This document shows, one piece after another, positions 8,016-15,448 of a stretch of DNA of 37,201 nucleotides. How positions within the stretch are numbered: position 1 is the stretch's first letter; each line of letters begins with the position of its first letter. The translations under genes and the position numbers were made by a program. The notes beneath the pieces are model-generated. The model did no database searches and was not told where the DNA came from. It worked only from the letters and a program-made list of their open reading frames with translations. This stretch comes from Leptospirales bacterium (GTDB lineage Bacteria; Spirochaetota; Leptospiria; Leptospirales; Leptonemataceae): contig JABABJ010000149.1 in NCBI GenBank assembly GCA_014238275.1, forward strand, positions 1 to 37,201. Direction: 5' to 3'.

Positions 8016-9173
8016 ATGAAGATGCTATATGCTGTTCCAGATGACTCCCACGGCGGAAGGAATTACCCTCAAGAGGGTCATCCATATCGTACTCCATTTC
8101 AGAGAGACAGAGATCGGATCATTCATTCTAAAGCCTTTCGGAGGCTTGGATATAAAACACAAGTTTTCTTGAACTCTGAAGGAGATATCTACCGTACAAG
8201 ACTGACTCATTCTTTGGAAGTAGCTCAAATCGCTCGATCTATCAGCTACTCACTTGGACTCAATCAGGATCTTGCAGAGGCACTTGCCCTGTCTCATGAT
8301 CTTGGGCATACACCCTTTGGCCATACCGGTCAGAACGTTTTAAACCGACTGATGAAAGAAGAAGGAGGCTTTGAGCATAATTGTCAGGGGCTTCGTCAAG
8401 TAATTAAATTAGAACTTCGTTATCCGGAATTTCATGGACTGAATCTCTGCCAAATGACACTGGGTGGGATGATGAAACATAAGAGAATATACAAATGCGA
8501 TACAGAGTTAGAAGAGGTATTGAATCAAAGAAAAAATATGCCAAGCCCTTCTCTGGAGGCTGGTCTTGTGGATCTATGCGATCGAATTGCCTATACATAT
8601 CATGATCTAGAAGATGGATTGGATTCGGCAATTCTCAGCTCAACGAAGTTACTTCAGCAGCTTCCTTGTTGGGAAAAAGCTGTTAAGTCGGCTCAACAAA
8701 AACTAGAATCCTCTTTTCGTACAGCTCGTTTAGAAGTTCAGATGAGGACAATTATACGAGGGATGCTGGATGAAAGCATTCGAGATCTCATTGAAACAAG
8801 CCGTGAGAATCTTTGCCTCCTTTCTCCTTCCTCCTATCAAGAAATGATGATGCTTCCTCTTTCCTCTTATCCTATCAAAATGAGCCCTGGTGGAGGAAAT
8901 CGTATTGAAGAAATTCAAGCCTTCCTCAAAAAAAACCTGTATCGTAACCCTCGTGTTCTGAAAATGTCTAAGGATGCAGCAGTAGTCATTTGCTTTCTTT
9001 TTGAAAAATATATGAACTTCTCACAAAAAATGCCAAAACATTATCAAGAACGGATTAGTGTTGATGGAATCCATCGAACTGTATCTGACTATATTGCAGG
9101 TATGACGGATCGCTTTGCTGTGAAAGATTATGAAACTTCTACGAATACCTCACTATCTACCTCAAGTAAATAG
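8016..9173 (+). CDS. dgt: dGTPase-like HD-domain triphosphohydrolase
   Basis: The ATG begins at the base after the PGK-like stop, so translation is probably coupled. This 385-residue cytoplasmic enzyme splits dNTPs into deoxynucleoside and triphosphate. The N-terminal signature FQRDRDRIIHSKAFRRLGYK (about residues 29-48) is typical of Dgt. The HD metal site is formed by His in RLTHSLEVAQ (about 65), HDLGH (94-98) and the Asp in DLCDRIAY near 190. Length fits the short (type 2) class. It ends 14 bases before the convergent response-regulator gene, with no clear terminator between them. Confidence 0.9.
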   Translation: MKMLYAVPDDSHGGRNYPQEGHPYRTPFQRDRDRIIHSKAFRRLGYKTQVFLNSEGDIYRTRLTHSLEVAQIARSISYSLGLNQDLAEALALSHDLGHTPFGHTGQNVLNRLMKEEGGFEHNCQGLRQVIKLELRYPEFHGLNLCQMTLGGMMKHKRIYKCDTELEEVLNQRKNMPSPSLEAGLVDLCDRIAYTYHDLEDGLDSAILSSTKLLQQLPCWEKAVKSAQQKLESSFRTARLEVQMRTIIRGMLDESIRDLIETSRENLCLLSPSSYQEMMMLPLSSYPIKMSPGGGNRIEEIQAFLKKNLYRNPRVLKMSKDAAVVICFLFEKYMNFSQKMPKHYQERISVDGIHRTVSDYIAGMTDRFAVKDYETSTNTSLSTSSK

Positions 9174-9187
9174 AAGTTTATTTTAGC

Positions 9188-10153
9188 TTAGATTTGGAAA
9201 ATAGAGATAGCTTTACTGTTCCAGCCAGAAGAACGAGCTATGATAGCAATAATTTCTGTTTTTTTTCCTACTTCTATATTAAAAATCAAATGTTCGCAAT
9301 GTTCTCGACTAATATACAAACCCCTCCCGTGAGAATCTTCCAAACCAAATGGAAGTCCTGATTGCATGTCAATGACAGCATGCCTGACAAGTCTTAAAAG
9401 AATCTCATTTCGATCCAGAGTTCCTGCATAGTCTACAACTCCAATTACTGTCTGTTCTTCTAATATGCCAAAACTTAGCTCAAAAAAGTTTCCTTCTTCT
9501 CCTTTGCTATACTTCATAGCATTCCCTGAAAGCTCCTCAAGAATTTGATAAATTCCCGTAGAGGCACCAGAAGCAGAAAGAAGCTCTGAAGATTTCTGGA
9601 CAATGACAGTATTTTCTTCAGGAGAACTAATGCGAGAGGTGTAATAGTAGTTAGGTTCCAATACAGTATTTGGAAGATTCTTGTGCATACTATGTATGTC
9701 AGAAAGGTGAAGTTGTTGGAGATAGGCATTATGAAAATAATAATCAATTCCAAAAGGATTATTACTAAAAAGCTTTCGTACCAAAATTAAAATATGATTC
9801 AAATTCAGAAAGGTTGACTTGGGTATGATATTCCATACCTTTTCTGTTCTTGCAAAATGGATATATTGATCCACATTATATGCTGTCATGAGCACAAATT
9901 TCATTTTAGGATATCCTTTGCGAAGGATACGTATCAATTCAATTCCAGACATTCCTGGCATTCGAATATCTGTGATGACAAGGTCTATAGCTGTATTTTC
10001 ACATATTTTGAGAGCTGTGGTTCCTCCATCAGCTTCATAAACCTCAAATTCTTTTTCCAAATATTCACAAACTGCAAATCGTATCGACTGTATATCATCT
10101 ACAATCATAACTTTGTGACGAGAAAGCGGTGAGGAGCTACTTATCTTTTGCAT
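9188..10153 (-). CDS. Response regulator with C-terminal HATPase domain
   Basis: I choose the start at 10153, just before HKVMIVDD; an in-frame ATG at 10204 would overlap the kinase gene. Residues ~12-130 are a receiver domain with the acidic pair VDD and the phosphoacceptor Asp in DLVITDIRMPG. The lysine is in NIIPKS. Residues ~200-320 look like a GHKL ATPase of the anti-sigma/RsbW or kinase type, with an N-box-like ELSGNAMKYSKG and a G-box-like DSHGRGLYIS. There is no DNA-binding domain. A receiver controlling an ATPase or anti-sigma module fits partner switching or phosphorelay. It follows the histidine kinase by 7 bases, so the two form a pair. Confidence 0.8.
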   Translation of the reverse strand: MQKISSSSPLSRHKVMIVDDIQSIRFAVCEYLEKEFEVYEADGGTTALKICENTAIDLVITDIRMPGMSGIELIRILRKGYPKMKFVLMTAYNVDQYIHFARTEKVWNIIPKSTFLNLNHILILVRKLFSNNPFGIDYYFHNAYLQQLHLSDIHSMHKNLPNTVLEPNYYYTSRISSPEENTVIVQKSSELLSASGASTGIYQILEELSGNAMKYSKGEEGNFFELSFGILEEQTVIGVVDYAGTLDRNEILLRLVRHAVIDMQSGLPFGLEDSHGRGLYISREHCEHLIFNIEVGKKTEIIAIIARSSGWNSKAISIFQI

Positions 10154-10160
10154 CAGTATT

Positions 10161-11345
10161 CTATGACACTTCTGTTCTTTTGCCGACCCTTTTCCCTTGG
10201 TCATGAAAAGGAAGAAAAACATATACAAAAGTCCTATCTTTGGATGATTGAAAATAGATCTTTCCTCGATGTCTTCGAACAATACTTTTACAAACCGTTA
10301 GACCAAGTCCTGTTCCATGGCCAGAAGGATGTTTTGTATAGAAGGGCTGAAAAATCTTCTTGATCTTTTCTGGCTCAATTCCTCCTGCATTATCTTCCAG
10401 AATGAGGCAGACATTTCTTATAGAAGGTCGAATTTTTACAATAATTTCTCCTGGATGATAGTCCAAGGCTTGAAGAGAATTACGGAATAGATTGATGAGA
10501 AGACGGACAATTTGACTTGGTTCGAATGAGAAAAAAAGTTTTGACCCTTCAATACGCCACTCTACTTTTCTGGAGAGAATTGGATATAATCGTTGAACAG
10601 ACTCTCTTGCTTTTCCTATTGTTTGTAAAATATCTGAATGAACCATTCGAGGCTTAGATGGATTAGAAAAAATCAGAACATCCGAGAGGATTTGTGTTGC
10701 TTGCATTAGATCCTTTCTCAGCATTTCAAGCCTTTTTAAGAGTTGGTTACTCTTTATCGAATGATGATTTAACAGAAGGTTCTGAAGGTTGAGTCCCATC
10801 CCTGTGAGGGGGTTATTGATCTCATGAAAAACGGAGGCTATCATAATACCAAGTGCACTAAGATTCTCTTGAAGAAGTGACTGTTCTCGTAATTCCTGTT
10901 CTGAGCTAATATCTTCTAGCATTTCAATTAGTTGAATTTCATCCTTATTTTGTCTCAAGAAATAAACAACCCGAAAGTTCTGTTCTTGATTTTTGTGAGG
11001 CTCAGAGGGGGAGTGAAGGGACAATGGACTTCTATGTACATTGTGGACGGTTTTTGCTGAAGAAAAACTCTTTTGGAGAAGTTCTTGTAATTCTTCTTCT
11101 TTTAGTAAGGGACAAAAGGGACATTGGCTTTCTCTTCCATAGAGAAGGGAGTAACATGGAATTTCTTTAGCTTTTGATTCCACTTTCTTTTGTTCCATCC
11201 GTCTTTCTGCTTCCAGATTCCAGTCAAGGAGCCTAAGTTCTTGGCTAATCTGGTACACTGGAAGATGAAGTGTATGAAAACCTGCATAGTTTTTAGAAAT
11301 ATCCTTGTCTTTTGGAATATCTTTTTTACTTTCTGAACCATTCAT
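10161..11345 (-). CDS. Sensor histidine kinase (PAS, HisKA, HATPase_c)
   Basis: This 394-residue kinase lacks membrane segments, so it is probably a cytoplasmic sensor. An N-terminal PAS-like region contains GRESQCPFCPL (about 70-80), a cysteine motif common in PAS domains of energy-taxis and nitrogen-type kinases. The phosphoacceptor His lies in VFHEINNPLTGMGLNL near residue 170. The ATP-binding domain has an N-box NLFRNSLQAL, a G1 box DNAGGIEPEKIKKIF and a G2 box GHGTGLGL. The product most likely phosphorylates the REC-HATPase protein encoded directly downstream. The signal sensed is unknown. Confidence 0.9.
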   Translation of the reverse strand: MNGSESKKDIPKDKDISKNYAGFHTLHLPVYQISQELRLLDWNLEAERRMEQKKVESKAKEIPCYSLLYGRESQCPFCPLLKEEELQELLQKSFSSAKTVHNVHRSPLSLHSPSEPHKNQEQNFRVVYFLRQNKDEIQLIEMLEDISSEQELREQSLLQENLSALGIMIASVFHEINNPLTGMGLNLQNLLLNHHSIKSNQLLKRLEMLRKDLMQATQILSDVLIFSNPSKPRMVHSDILQTIGKARESVQRLYPILSRKVEWRIEGSKLFFSFEPSQIVRLLINLFRNSLQALDYHPGEIIVKIRPSIRNVCLILEDNAGGIEPEKIKKIFQPFYTKHPSGHGTGLGLTVCKSIVRRHRGKIYFQSSKDRTFVYVFLPFHDQGKRVGKRTEVS

Positions 11346-11407
11346 AGAGCAAATAGCAACATGAAGTCACTGTATATATAAACTTAAGACATGGAGGTAT
11401 CTCTCAT

Positions 11408-11444
11408 GCCACATAAGAGTTCTGGGCTTGAGTTCTTATGCGGC
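11408..11444. terminator. Hairpin between the secreted-protein gene and the kinase gene
   Basis: Arms 11408-11418 and 11434-11444 pair over 11 bp with one G-T wobble. On the plus strand a TTTTCT tract follows; on the minus strand, where both neighbouring genes lie, no T run follows. It may separate the two minus-strand genes, but as an intrinsic terminator for them it is imperfect. Confidence 0.35.
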
Positions 11445-11481
11445 TTTTCTGTATCTTGAGAGAATAGTTTTAGGACAAATT

Positions 11482-12411
11482 TTAATAAGTTAGCGAACGC
11501 TGAAAACGTTGAATCAACTTTTCGTGAGCACGATTACCGTTCAGTTCATTGTACTGTGCCAGTCTGCGGTAAAGCCCGATATAGTCGCTCAGTTGCTGAG
11601 TGTATCGCTTTTTGAATCGAAGCCTGAGTGGATATGCACTGCTGTTTGACATTGCTCCTAAAAGGACAACCTCCGTAGGCTTACGATTCATTCGACTGAG
11701 AATGATTACATCATCCATATTAGGATCTTTAGGGTTAGGATCAATGATGAGCTCATGAAAGCGCACTCCTTGACGAAAATCATTATGAATCACACTCATA
11801 ATAGCTGCCTCTAATTCTACTTTGTTTCTTGGATCATCCGTTACTCCAGATGTTCGATAGAAAAGAGTCATACTTTTCAGTTTAGCACCAGTATTATGTT
11901 TCTTCTTTGGACCTTGGACACGGATGAAATCATAACGAGTAAGCTCTATTCCGCTTCTATTGGCAAAACTAAAGCTATCGACTGGTATGTTTCGTTTGCG
12001 AGCCTCCTCCGTTTTTTTATCAATCAAAGCCATGATCTCTTCAGGGACACCAAAAGGAGTCAAGACGAGGGCAGGATCTTCCTGAACAAAACGAACATAA
12101 GATTTGTGTGGAACGTACTTAAGTTCACGTTCTCCATTTTTTAAACTCAGAGGCTGTTTTTCTTCCAAGATGTATAGATTACGGTCTCTCTTTGCCGCAT
12201 TCACCATATAAGCAAAATCTGCAAACTCTTGATAGATCTGGAATACATTTTGTTCTGCAATTGATTCAGAAAATCGAAGAGCAGGATACTCCTTCTTCTC
12301 TACTTCACGATCTACTTTAACCGGCTGTGCAAAAATCAGCCTTTCTCCTATCATGCTACTCAAAAGCAATAAAGCTAAAAAAAACACGGATCTTTGGATA
12401 TTTTTCCTCAT
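11482..12411 (-). CDS. Secreted protein, candidate flagellar sheath (FcpA/FcpB-like)
   Basis: This 309-residue protein starts after AGGAGA and has a signal peptide (about 1-28, ending LIFAQ), so it is exported to the periplasm. The mature part is mixed helical and strand-rich, with charged segments such as KDPNMDDVIILSRMNRKP and a C-terminal helix rich in Arg, Gln and Tyr. I do not recognise a catalytic motif. Two things suggest a flagellar role. A sigma-28-like promoter lies upstream, and the size and export match the flagellar coiling proteins FcpA and FcpB, which sheath the Leptospira flagellum. I cannot confirm homology by eye, so the name is a hypothesis. Confidence 0.4.
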   Translation of the reverse strand: MRKNIQRSVFFLALLLLSSMIGERLIFAQPVKVDREVEKKEYPALRFSESIAEQNVFQIYQEFADFAYMVNAAKRDRNLYILEEKQPLSLKNGERELKYVPHKSYVRFVQEDPALVLTPFGVPEEIMALIDKKTEEARKRNIPVDSFSFANRSGIELTRYDFIRVQGPKKKHNTGAKLKSMTLFYRTSGVTDDPRNKVELEAAIMSVIHNDFRQGVRFHELIIDPNPKDPNMDDVIILSRMNRKPTEVVLLGAMSNSSAYPLRLRFKKRYTQQLSDYIGLYRRLAQYNELNGNRAHEKLIQRFQRSLTY

Positions 12412-12418
12412 TCTTGTC

Positions 12419-12445
12419 TCTCCTACAGCTCTCCTTTACAGGAGA
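12419..12445 (-). promoter_or_regulatory. Leader hairpin with duplicated Shine-Dalgarno
   Basis: In the transcript, TCTCCT (12440-12445) can pair with AGGAGA at 12430-12435 across a GTAA tetraloop. It can also pair with a second AGGAGA at 12419-12424, which is the real ribosome-binding site 7 bases before the ATG. The two pairings exclude each other. A translational switch is possible but inferred. Confidence 0.35.
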
Positions 12446-12473
12446 CACTTATTATCAATCTACTTATGATCCA

Positions 12474-12500
12474 TTATTGGCTATGAGAAGCTACAAGTTA
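12474..12500 (-). promoter_or_regulatory. Sigma-28-like promoter of the secreted 309-residue protein
   Basis: The minus strand reads TAAC, 15 bases, GCCAATAA against the consensus TAAA-N15-GCCGATAA. This is 3 of 4 and 7 of 8 matches with exact spacing, about 60 bases upstream of the start codon. Confidence 0.5.
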
Positions 12501-12550
12501 AGTTTAGCTTGGAAAAAAATAAGCTTTTGGACAAGAAAGTCAACAGCCTA

Positions 12551-12865
12551 TTACTGTGTTTTTTTAATTTCTGGCTTGTCAAATACATCTATCTCTTCCT
12601 TTTCCGAATCTGAAAATCGTTTGTCAGGACCACCTTCTGCAAAAAAAACTGCCGCTAGGATAGCAAGACTAAAAAAGGATCCTGCAAGCCACCAAGTCAT
12701 CTTAGTGACAATATCTACTGTAGAGGTTCCAAAAGGGCTACTGGAGCTACCACCTCCCAAAATACCAACACTCCCTCCTTTGCCTGATTGGATGAGAATC
12801 AACAAAATGAGAATTAGTGCCAGTAGCAAAAATACAACCAGTATAAGATTTCGCAAAGCATCCAT
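12551..12865 (-). CDS. secG: Preprotein translocase subunit SecG
   Basis: This 104-residue inner-membrane protein helps SecYE move exported proteins. Two membrane segments are visible (about residues 6-26 and 57-73). Between them is the family loop LIQSGKGGSVGILGGGSSSS followed by PFGTSTVDIVTKMTWW. A charged tail rich in Glu, Asp and Lys ends the protein, as in other spirochaete SecGs. In many bacteria secG follows pgk and tpiA; here pgk is distant and degenerate and no tpiA is present in the window. The upstream side is a long gene-poor region. Confidence 0.9.
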   Translation of the reverse strand: MDALRNLILVVFLLLALILILLILIQSGKGGSVGILGGGSSSSPFGTSTVDIVTKMTWWLAGSFFSLAILAAVFFAEGGPDKRFSDSEKEEIDVFDKPEIKKTQ

Positions 12866-12966
12866 TCTACTCCAGAATCTAGCTCATCTTTTTTTTATCA
12901 ATCTTTTTTTATTAAATTTTCAAAAAATGGGTAAAAAAATTCAATTTTGCATGACTACTATAGCAG

Positions 12967-12993
12967 ATTTAATGCTCCACAGGAGCATTAAAT
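12967..12993. repeat. 12-bp perfect inverted repeat
   Basis: ATTTAATGCTCC and GGAGCATTAAAT are separated by ACA. No T tract follows on either strand, so it is not a standard terminator. It lies about 100 bases upstream of secG. Confidence 0.6.
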
Positions 12994-13205
12994 TGATTCA
13001 TACAAAGAGGAAGAAACTACTTACTATAAGAAAAAATTACTTTGTCTATCCATCACTTGCTTTGTGTTGCACTGTGCTTTAGTTTTTGTGTCAATACACG
13101 CTAGAGAGAAAACGTTATAAAGGTGATTCAGAGCTAAATACCCTAAGTTACGAGGAAGTGTGAAGAAGGAGAGACCACAGCTAAGTGAGTGACGGTAGAC
13201 TTAAA

Positions 13206-13245
13206 AACACCATAAAACACCATAGAACATCATAGAACATCATGG
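13206..13245. repeat. Four 10-bp direct repeats
   Basis: Units AACACCATAA, AACACCATAG, AACATCATAG and AACATCATGG follow without gaps. The period equals about one helical turn, which is compatible with a protein-binding array or with simple slippage. Confidence 0.6.
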
Positions 13246-13840
13246 GAGATTTCGCTGAAGGAGATACATCAGGAGATGATCTATGGTCTTTGGCAGCTCA
13301 CGTACATATTACTAAACTATTGCTATTAAGAGGTCAATGTGAGCGAAAACAGGGTTCCCATGTTTTTGCTCATAATCTCTAATACTCTTTCAATAATTCT
13401 TTATTTTTTTTGTACGAACAGCTTGGAGATAAGTGTCTATTTTGGCAAATAGATACACTTGAAGGGCTTGTAAATGCCTGTGAGGTTCACATATGCAAAT
13501 GTTTGAATAAGTTTTTTGCAAGTTTTTTACATTTTTGAGAGTCTTATACTTGAATGGAATAAGGTATCAATCCATTCAGTAGTAGAAAATTTTGATTTTT
13601 TACTGAATTGACATTGATTTTTGTGAAAGTTGCTTGTGGTATTTAATAACAAGTAAATTTTGACTACGGATTATTGTCTATATTAGGGGCAGGGTACGGT
13701 TTTCAGAAGAGGTGAGAGCTATCAAGACTTGGATATTCGTGCCTTTTATGTTGTAAGTATGGTCAATGTCTCATGACTAATGTCTCTTTTGTTAGAAAAG
13801 TATGTGAATCAATGTTTTTTTAAGTGTCTAAAGTAATCAA

Positions 13841-15439
13841 ATGTCTCCTCCTTCAACTGCCGCTCATTTTTTTAAAAAGAAAACCTTTCCGATTAGAAAA
13901 AAGACCTTTCCAAACACTTTGATGCAAAGTAAAATCTCTCCCATAGCTATGAGTAAAAAGAGATGGCTGGAAAAGAATCTTGCAGATAAAAGGGAAGCTC
14001 AGAAAAAGACTCCTCTGTTTGATGCTGTGAAAAAACATGTAGAAGAGAAGGTAGTTTCTTTTCATGTGCCTGGTCATAAGAACGGTAAGGGTCTAAATGA
14101 GATGCTTCAGTATGCAGGAGAGAATATGTTTCGGATGGACCTCAACTCCTTAAGTGATATAGATGATCTTCGTAATCCTGTTTCTGTGATAGCAGATGCC
14201 CAAAAACTGGCAGCGGATGCTTTTCATGCAGATCAGTGTCATTTCCTAGTGGGAGGGGCTACTTCAGGGGTTCAATCGATGTTAATAGCTTCCCTTCGTC
14301 CAGGTGATAGGGTTATACTTCCTCGCAACTGTCATAAATCAGCTTTTAGTGGACTCATCCTCTCAGGAGCTGTTCCTGTATATGCTCCCGTTGAAATGAA
14401 TGTGGAACTTGGAATTGCAATGTCAAGTACTTACGAATCTATAGAGAAATGTTTTATGAAGGCTCCTCAAACAGCAGCTCTTTTTCTCCTTCATCCAAAC
14501 TACTATGGGTATTGTTGCGATCTTCCTCGGATTTTTTCTCTGGCTCGAGAATGGGAAGCCTCGATATTGGTGGATGAGGCACATGGTGGCCACATGCTTT
14601 TCCATCCGGAATTTCCTTCTACTGCGATGGAGCTAGGAGCGGATTTAAGCGTGGTAAGTACGCATAAAACATGTGGTTCACTTACGCAAAGTGCTTTCCT
14701 TCTTTCCCGTGGTAAGAATATTCTTCCTGAAAGAATTGCGAATACTCTCAGTTTGCTTGGGACTACAAGTGCTTCGTATCTTCTTATGTGTTCGCTTGAT
14801 CTTGCAAGAAAGCAGATGTTTCTTTATGGAAAAGAAATGCTGGAATCAACAATTCAGCTGGTTCGTGATGCTCGGAAAAGAATTAACTCTATCAAGGGAC
14901 TTTATGCTTTTGGGAAGGAGCTTGTCGATGGGGAAAAGATTTGGGATTTTGACGAGACAAAGCTGAATATCTATGTCCGTCAGCTTGGAATAACTGGATT
15001 TGAAATGGAGCATCGTTTGAGGAATGAATACAATATCCAAGTGGAGCTTGCGGATTTGAATAATATCATGGCCATTGTTACTATTGGAGATACAAAAAAT
15101 GATCTAAACCTTCTTGTGGAGTCACTTGCTTCTATTGCTCGCACGTGTAAAATCCAAAGGTTTGAACCAGTAAGCTGTCTTCCCCAAATGCCTGAGGCTA
15201 TTGTGATTCCTCGTGATGCTTTTTCTTCTCATAAAAAAACAGTGACTCTTGATAACGCTGAAGGAGAAATTTGCGGAGAGATGATGATGTCATATCCCCC
15301 AGGAATCCCTGTTGTTTGTCCAGGAGAAAGAATTACTCGGGATATTGTTGACTATATAAAGTTACTTAAAGAACATAACTGTCGTTTCCAAGGAACAGCT
15401 GACCCTCATGTTAATTTTATTCGTGTCTTGGGTTTCTGA
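13841..15439 (+). CDS. Orn/Lys/Arg decarboxylase family protein (PLP enzyme)
   Basis: This 532-residue enzyme has the fold-type I decarboxylase layout. The start signature is FHVPGHKNGKGL (about 74-85), with the PLP-binding segment FLVGGATSGVQSML. The Asp and His are in ILVDEAHGGHM, and the Schiff-base lysine is in VVSTHKTCGSLTQSA near residue 277. A small C-terminal domain ends the protein. The family decarboxylates arginine, lysine or ornithine for polyamines or acid resistance; the substrate cannot be told. Neither the ATG at 13841 nor the in-frame ones at 13922 and 13949 has a clear ribosome-binding site, and the first ~36 residues are Lys-rich and may not be translated. The transporter-like gene starts 9 bases after its stop, suggesting an operon. 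Confidence 0.85.
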   Translation: MSPPSTAAHFFKKKTFPIRKKTFPNTLMQSKISPIAMSKKRWLEKNLADKREAQKKTPLFDAVKKHVEEKVVSFHVPGHKNGKGLNEMLQYAGENMFRMDLNSLSDIDDLRNPVSVIADAQKLAADAFHADQCHFLVGGATSGVQSMLIASLRPGDRVILPRNCHKSAFSGLILSGAVPVYAPVEMNVELGIAMSSTYESIEKCFMKAPQTAALFLLHPNYYGYCCDLPRIFSLAREWEASILVDEAHGGHMLFHPEFPSTAMELGADLSVVSTHKTCGSLTQSAFLLSRGKNILPERIANTLSLLGTTSASYLLMCSLDLARKQMFLYGKEMLESTIQLVRDARKRINSIKGLYAFGKELVDGEKIWDFDETKLNIYVRQLGITGFEMEHRLRNEYNIQVELADLNNIMAIVTIGDTKNDLNLLVESLASIARTCKIQRFEPVSCLPQMPEAIVIPRDAFSSHKKTVTLDNAEGEICGEMMMSYPPGIPVVCPGERITRDIVDYIKLLKEHNCRFQGTADPHVNFIRVLGF

Positions 15440-15448
15440 CGACATAGT

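Larger units (their letters stand above)
12866..13840. other. 975-bp intergenic region with hairpins and short repeats
   Basis: I find no convincing gene here. The region holds a 12-bp perfect hairpin with a three-base loop at 12967-12993 and four 10-bp direct repeats at 13206-13245. It also holds a hairpin of the ACAGGG/CCCTGT family at 13341-13371, resembling those near 166 and 490, and a bulged hairpin at 13431-13460. An 8-bp inverted repeat (13574-13581 and 13601-13608) abuts a TTGACA at 13608. I see no matching -10 element at 16-18 bases. It probably contains the decarboxylase promoter and may hold a small RNA. Confidence 0.5.

Noticed and set aside
12327-13082. 251-codon plus-strand frame
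   Set aside because: It runs antisense to the start of the secreted-protein gene and all of secG, whose protein signatures are clear, and the rest is low complexity.
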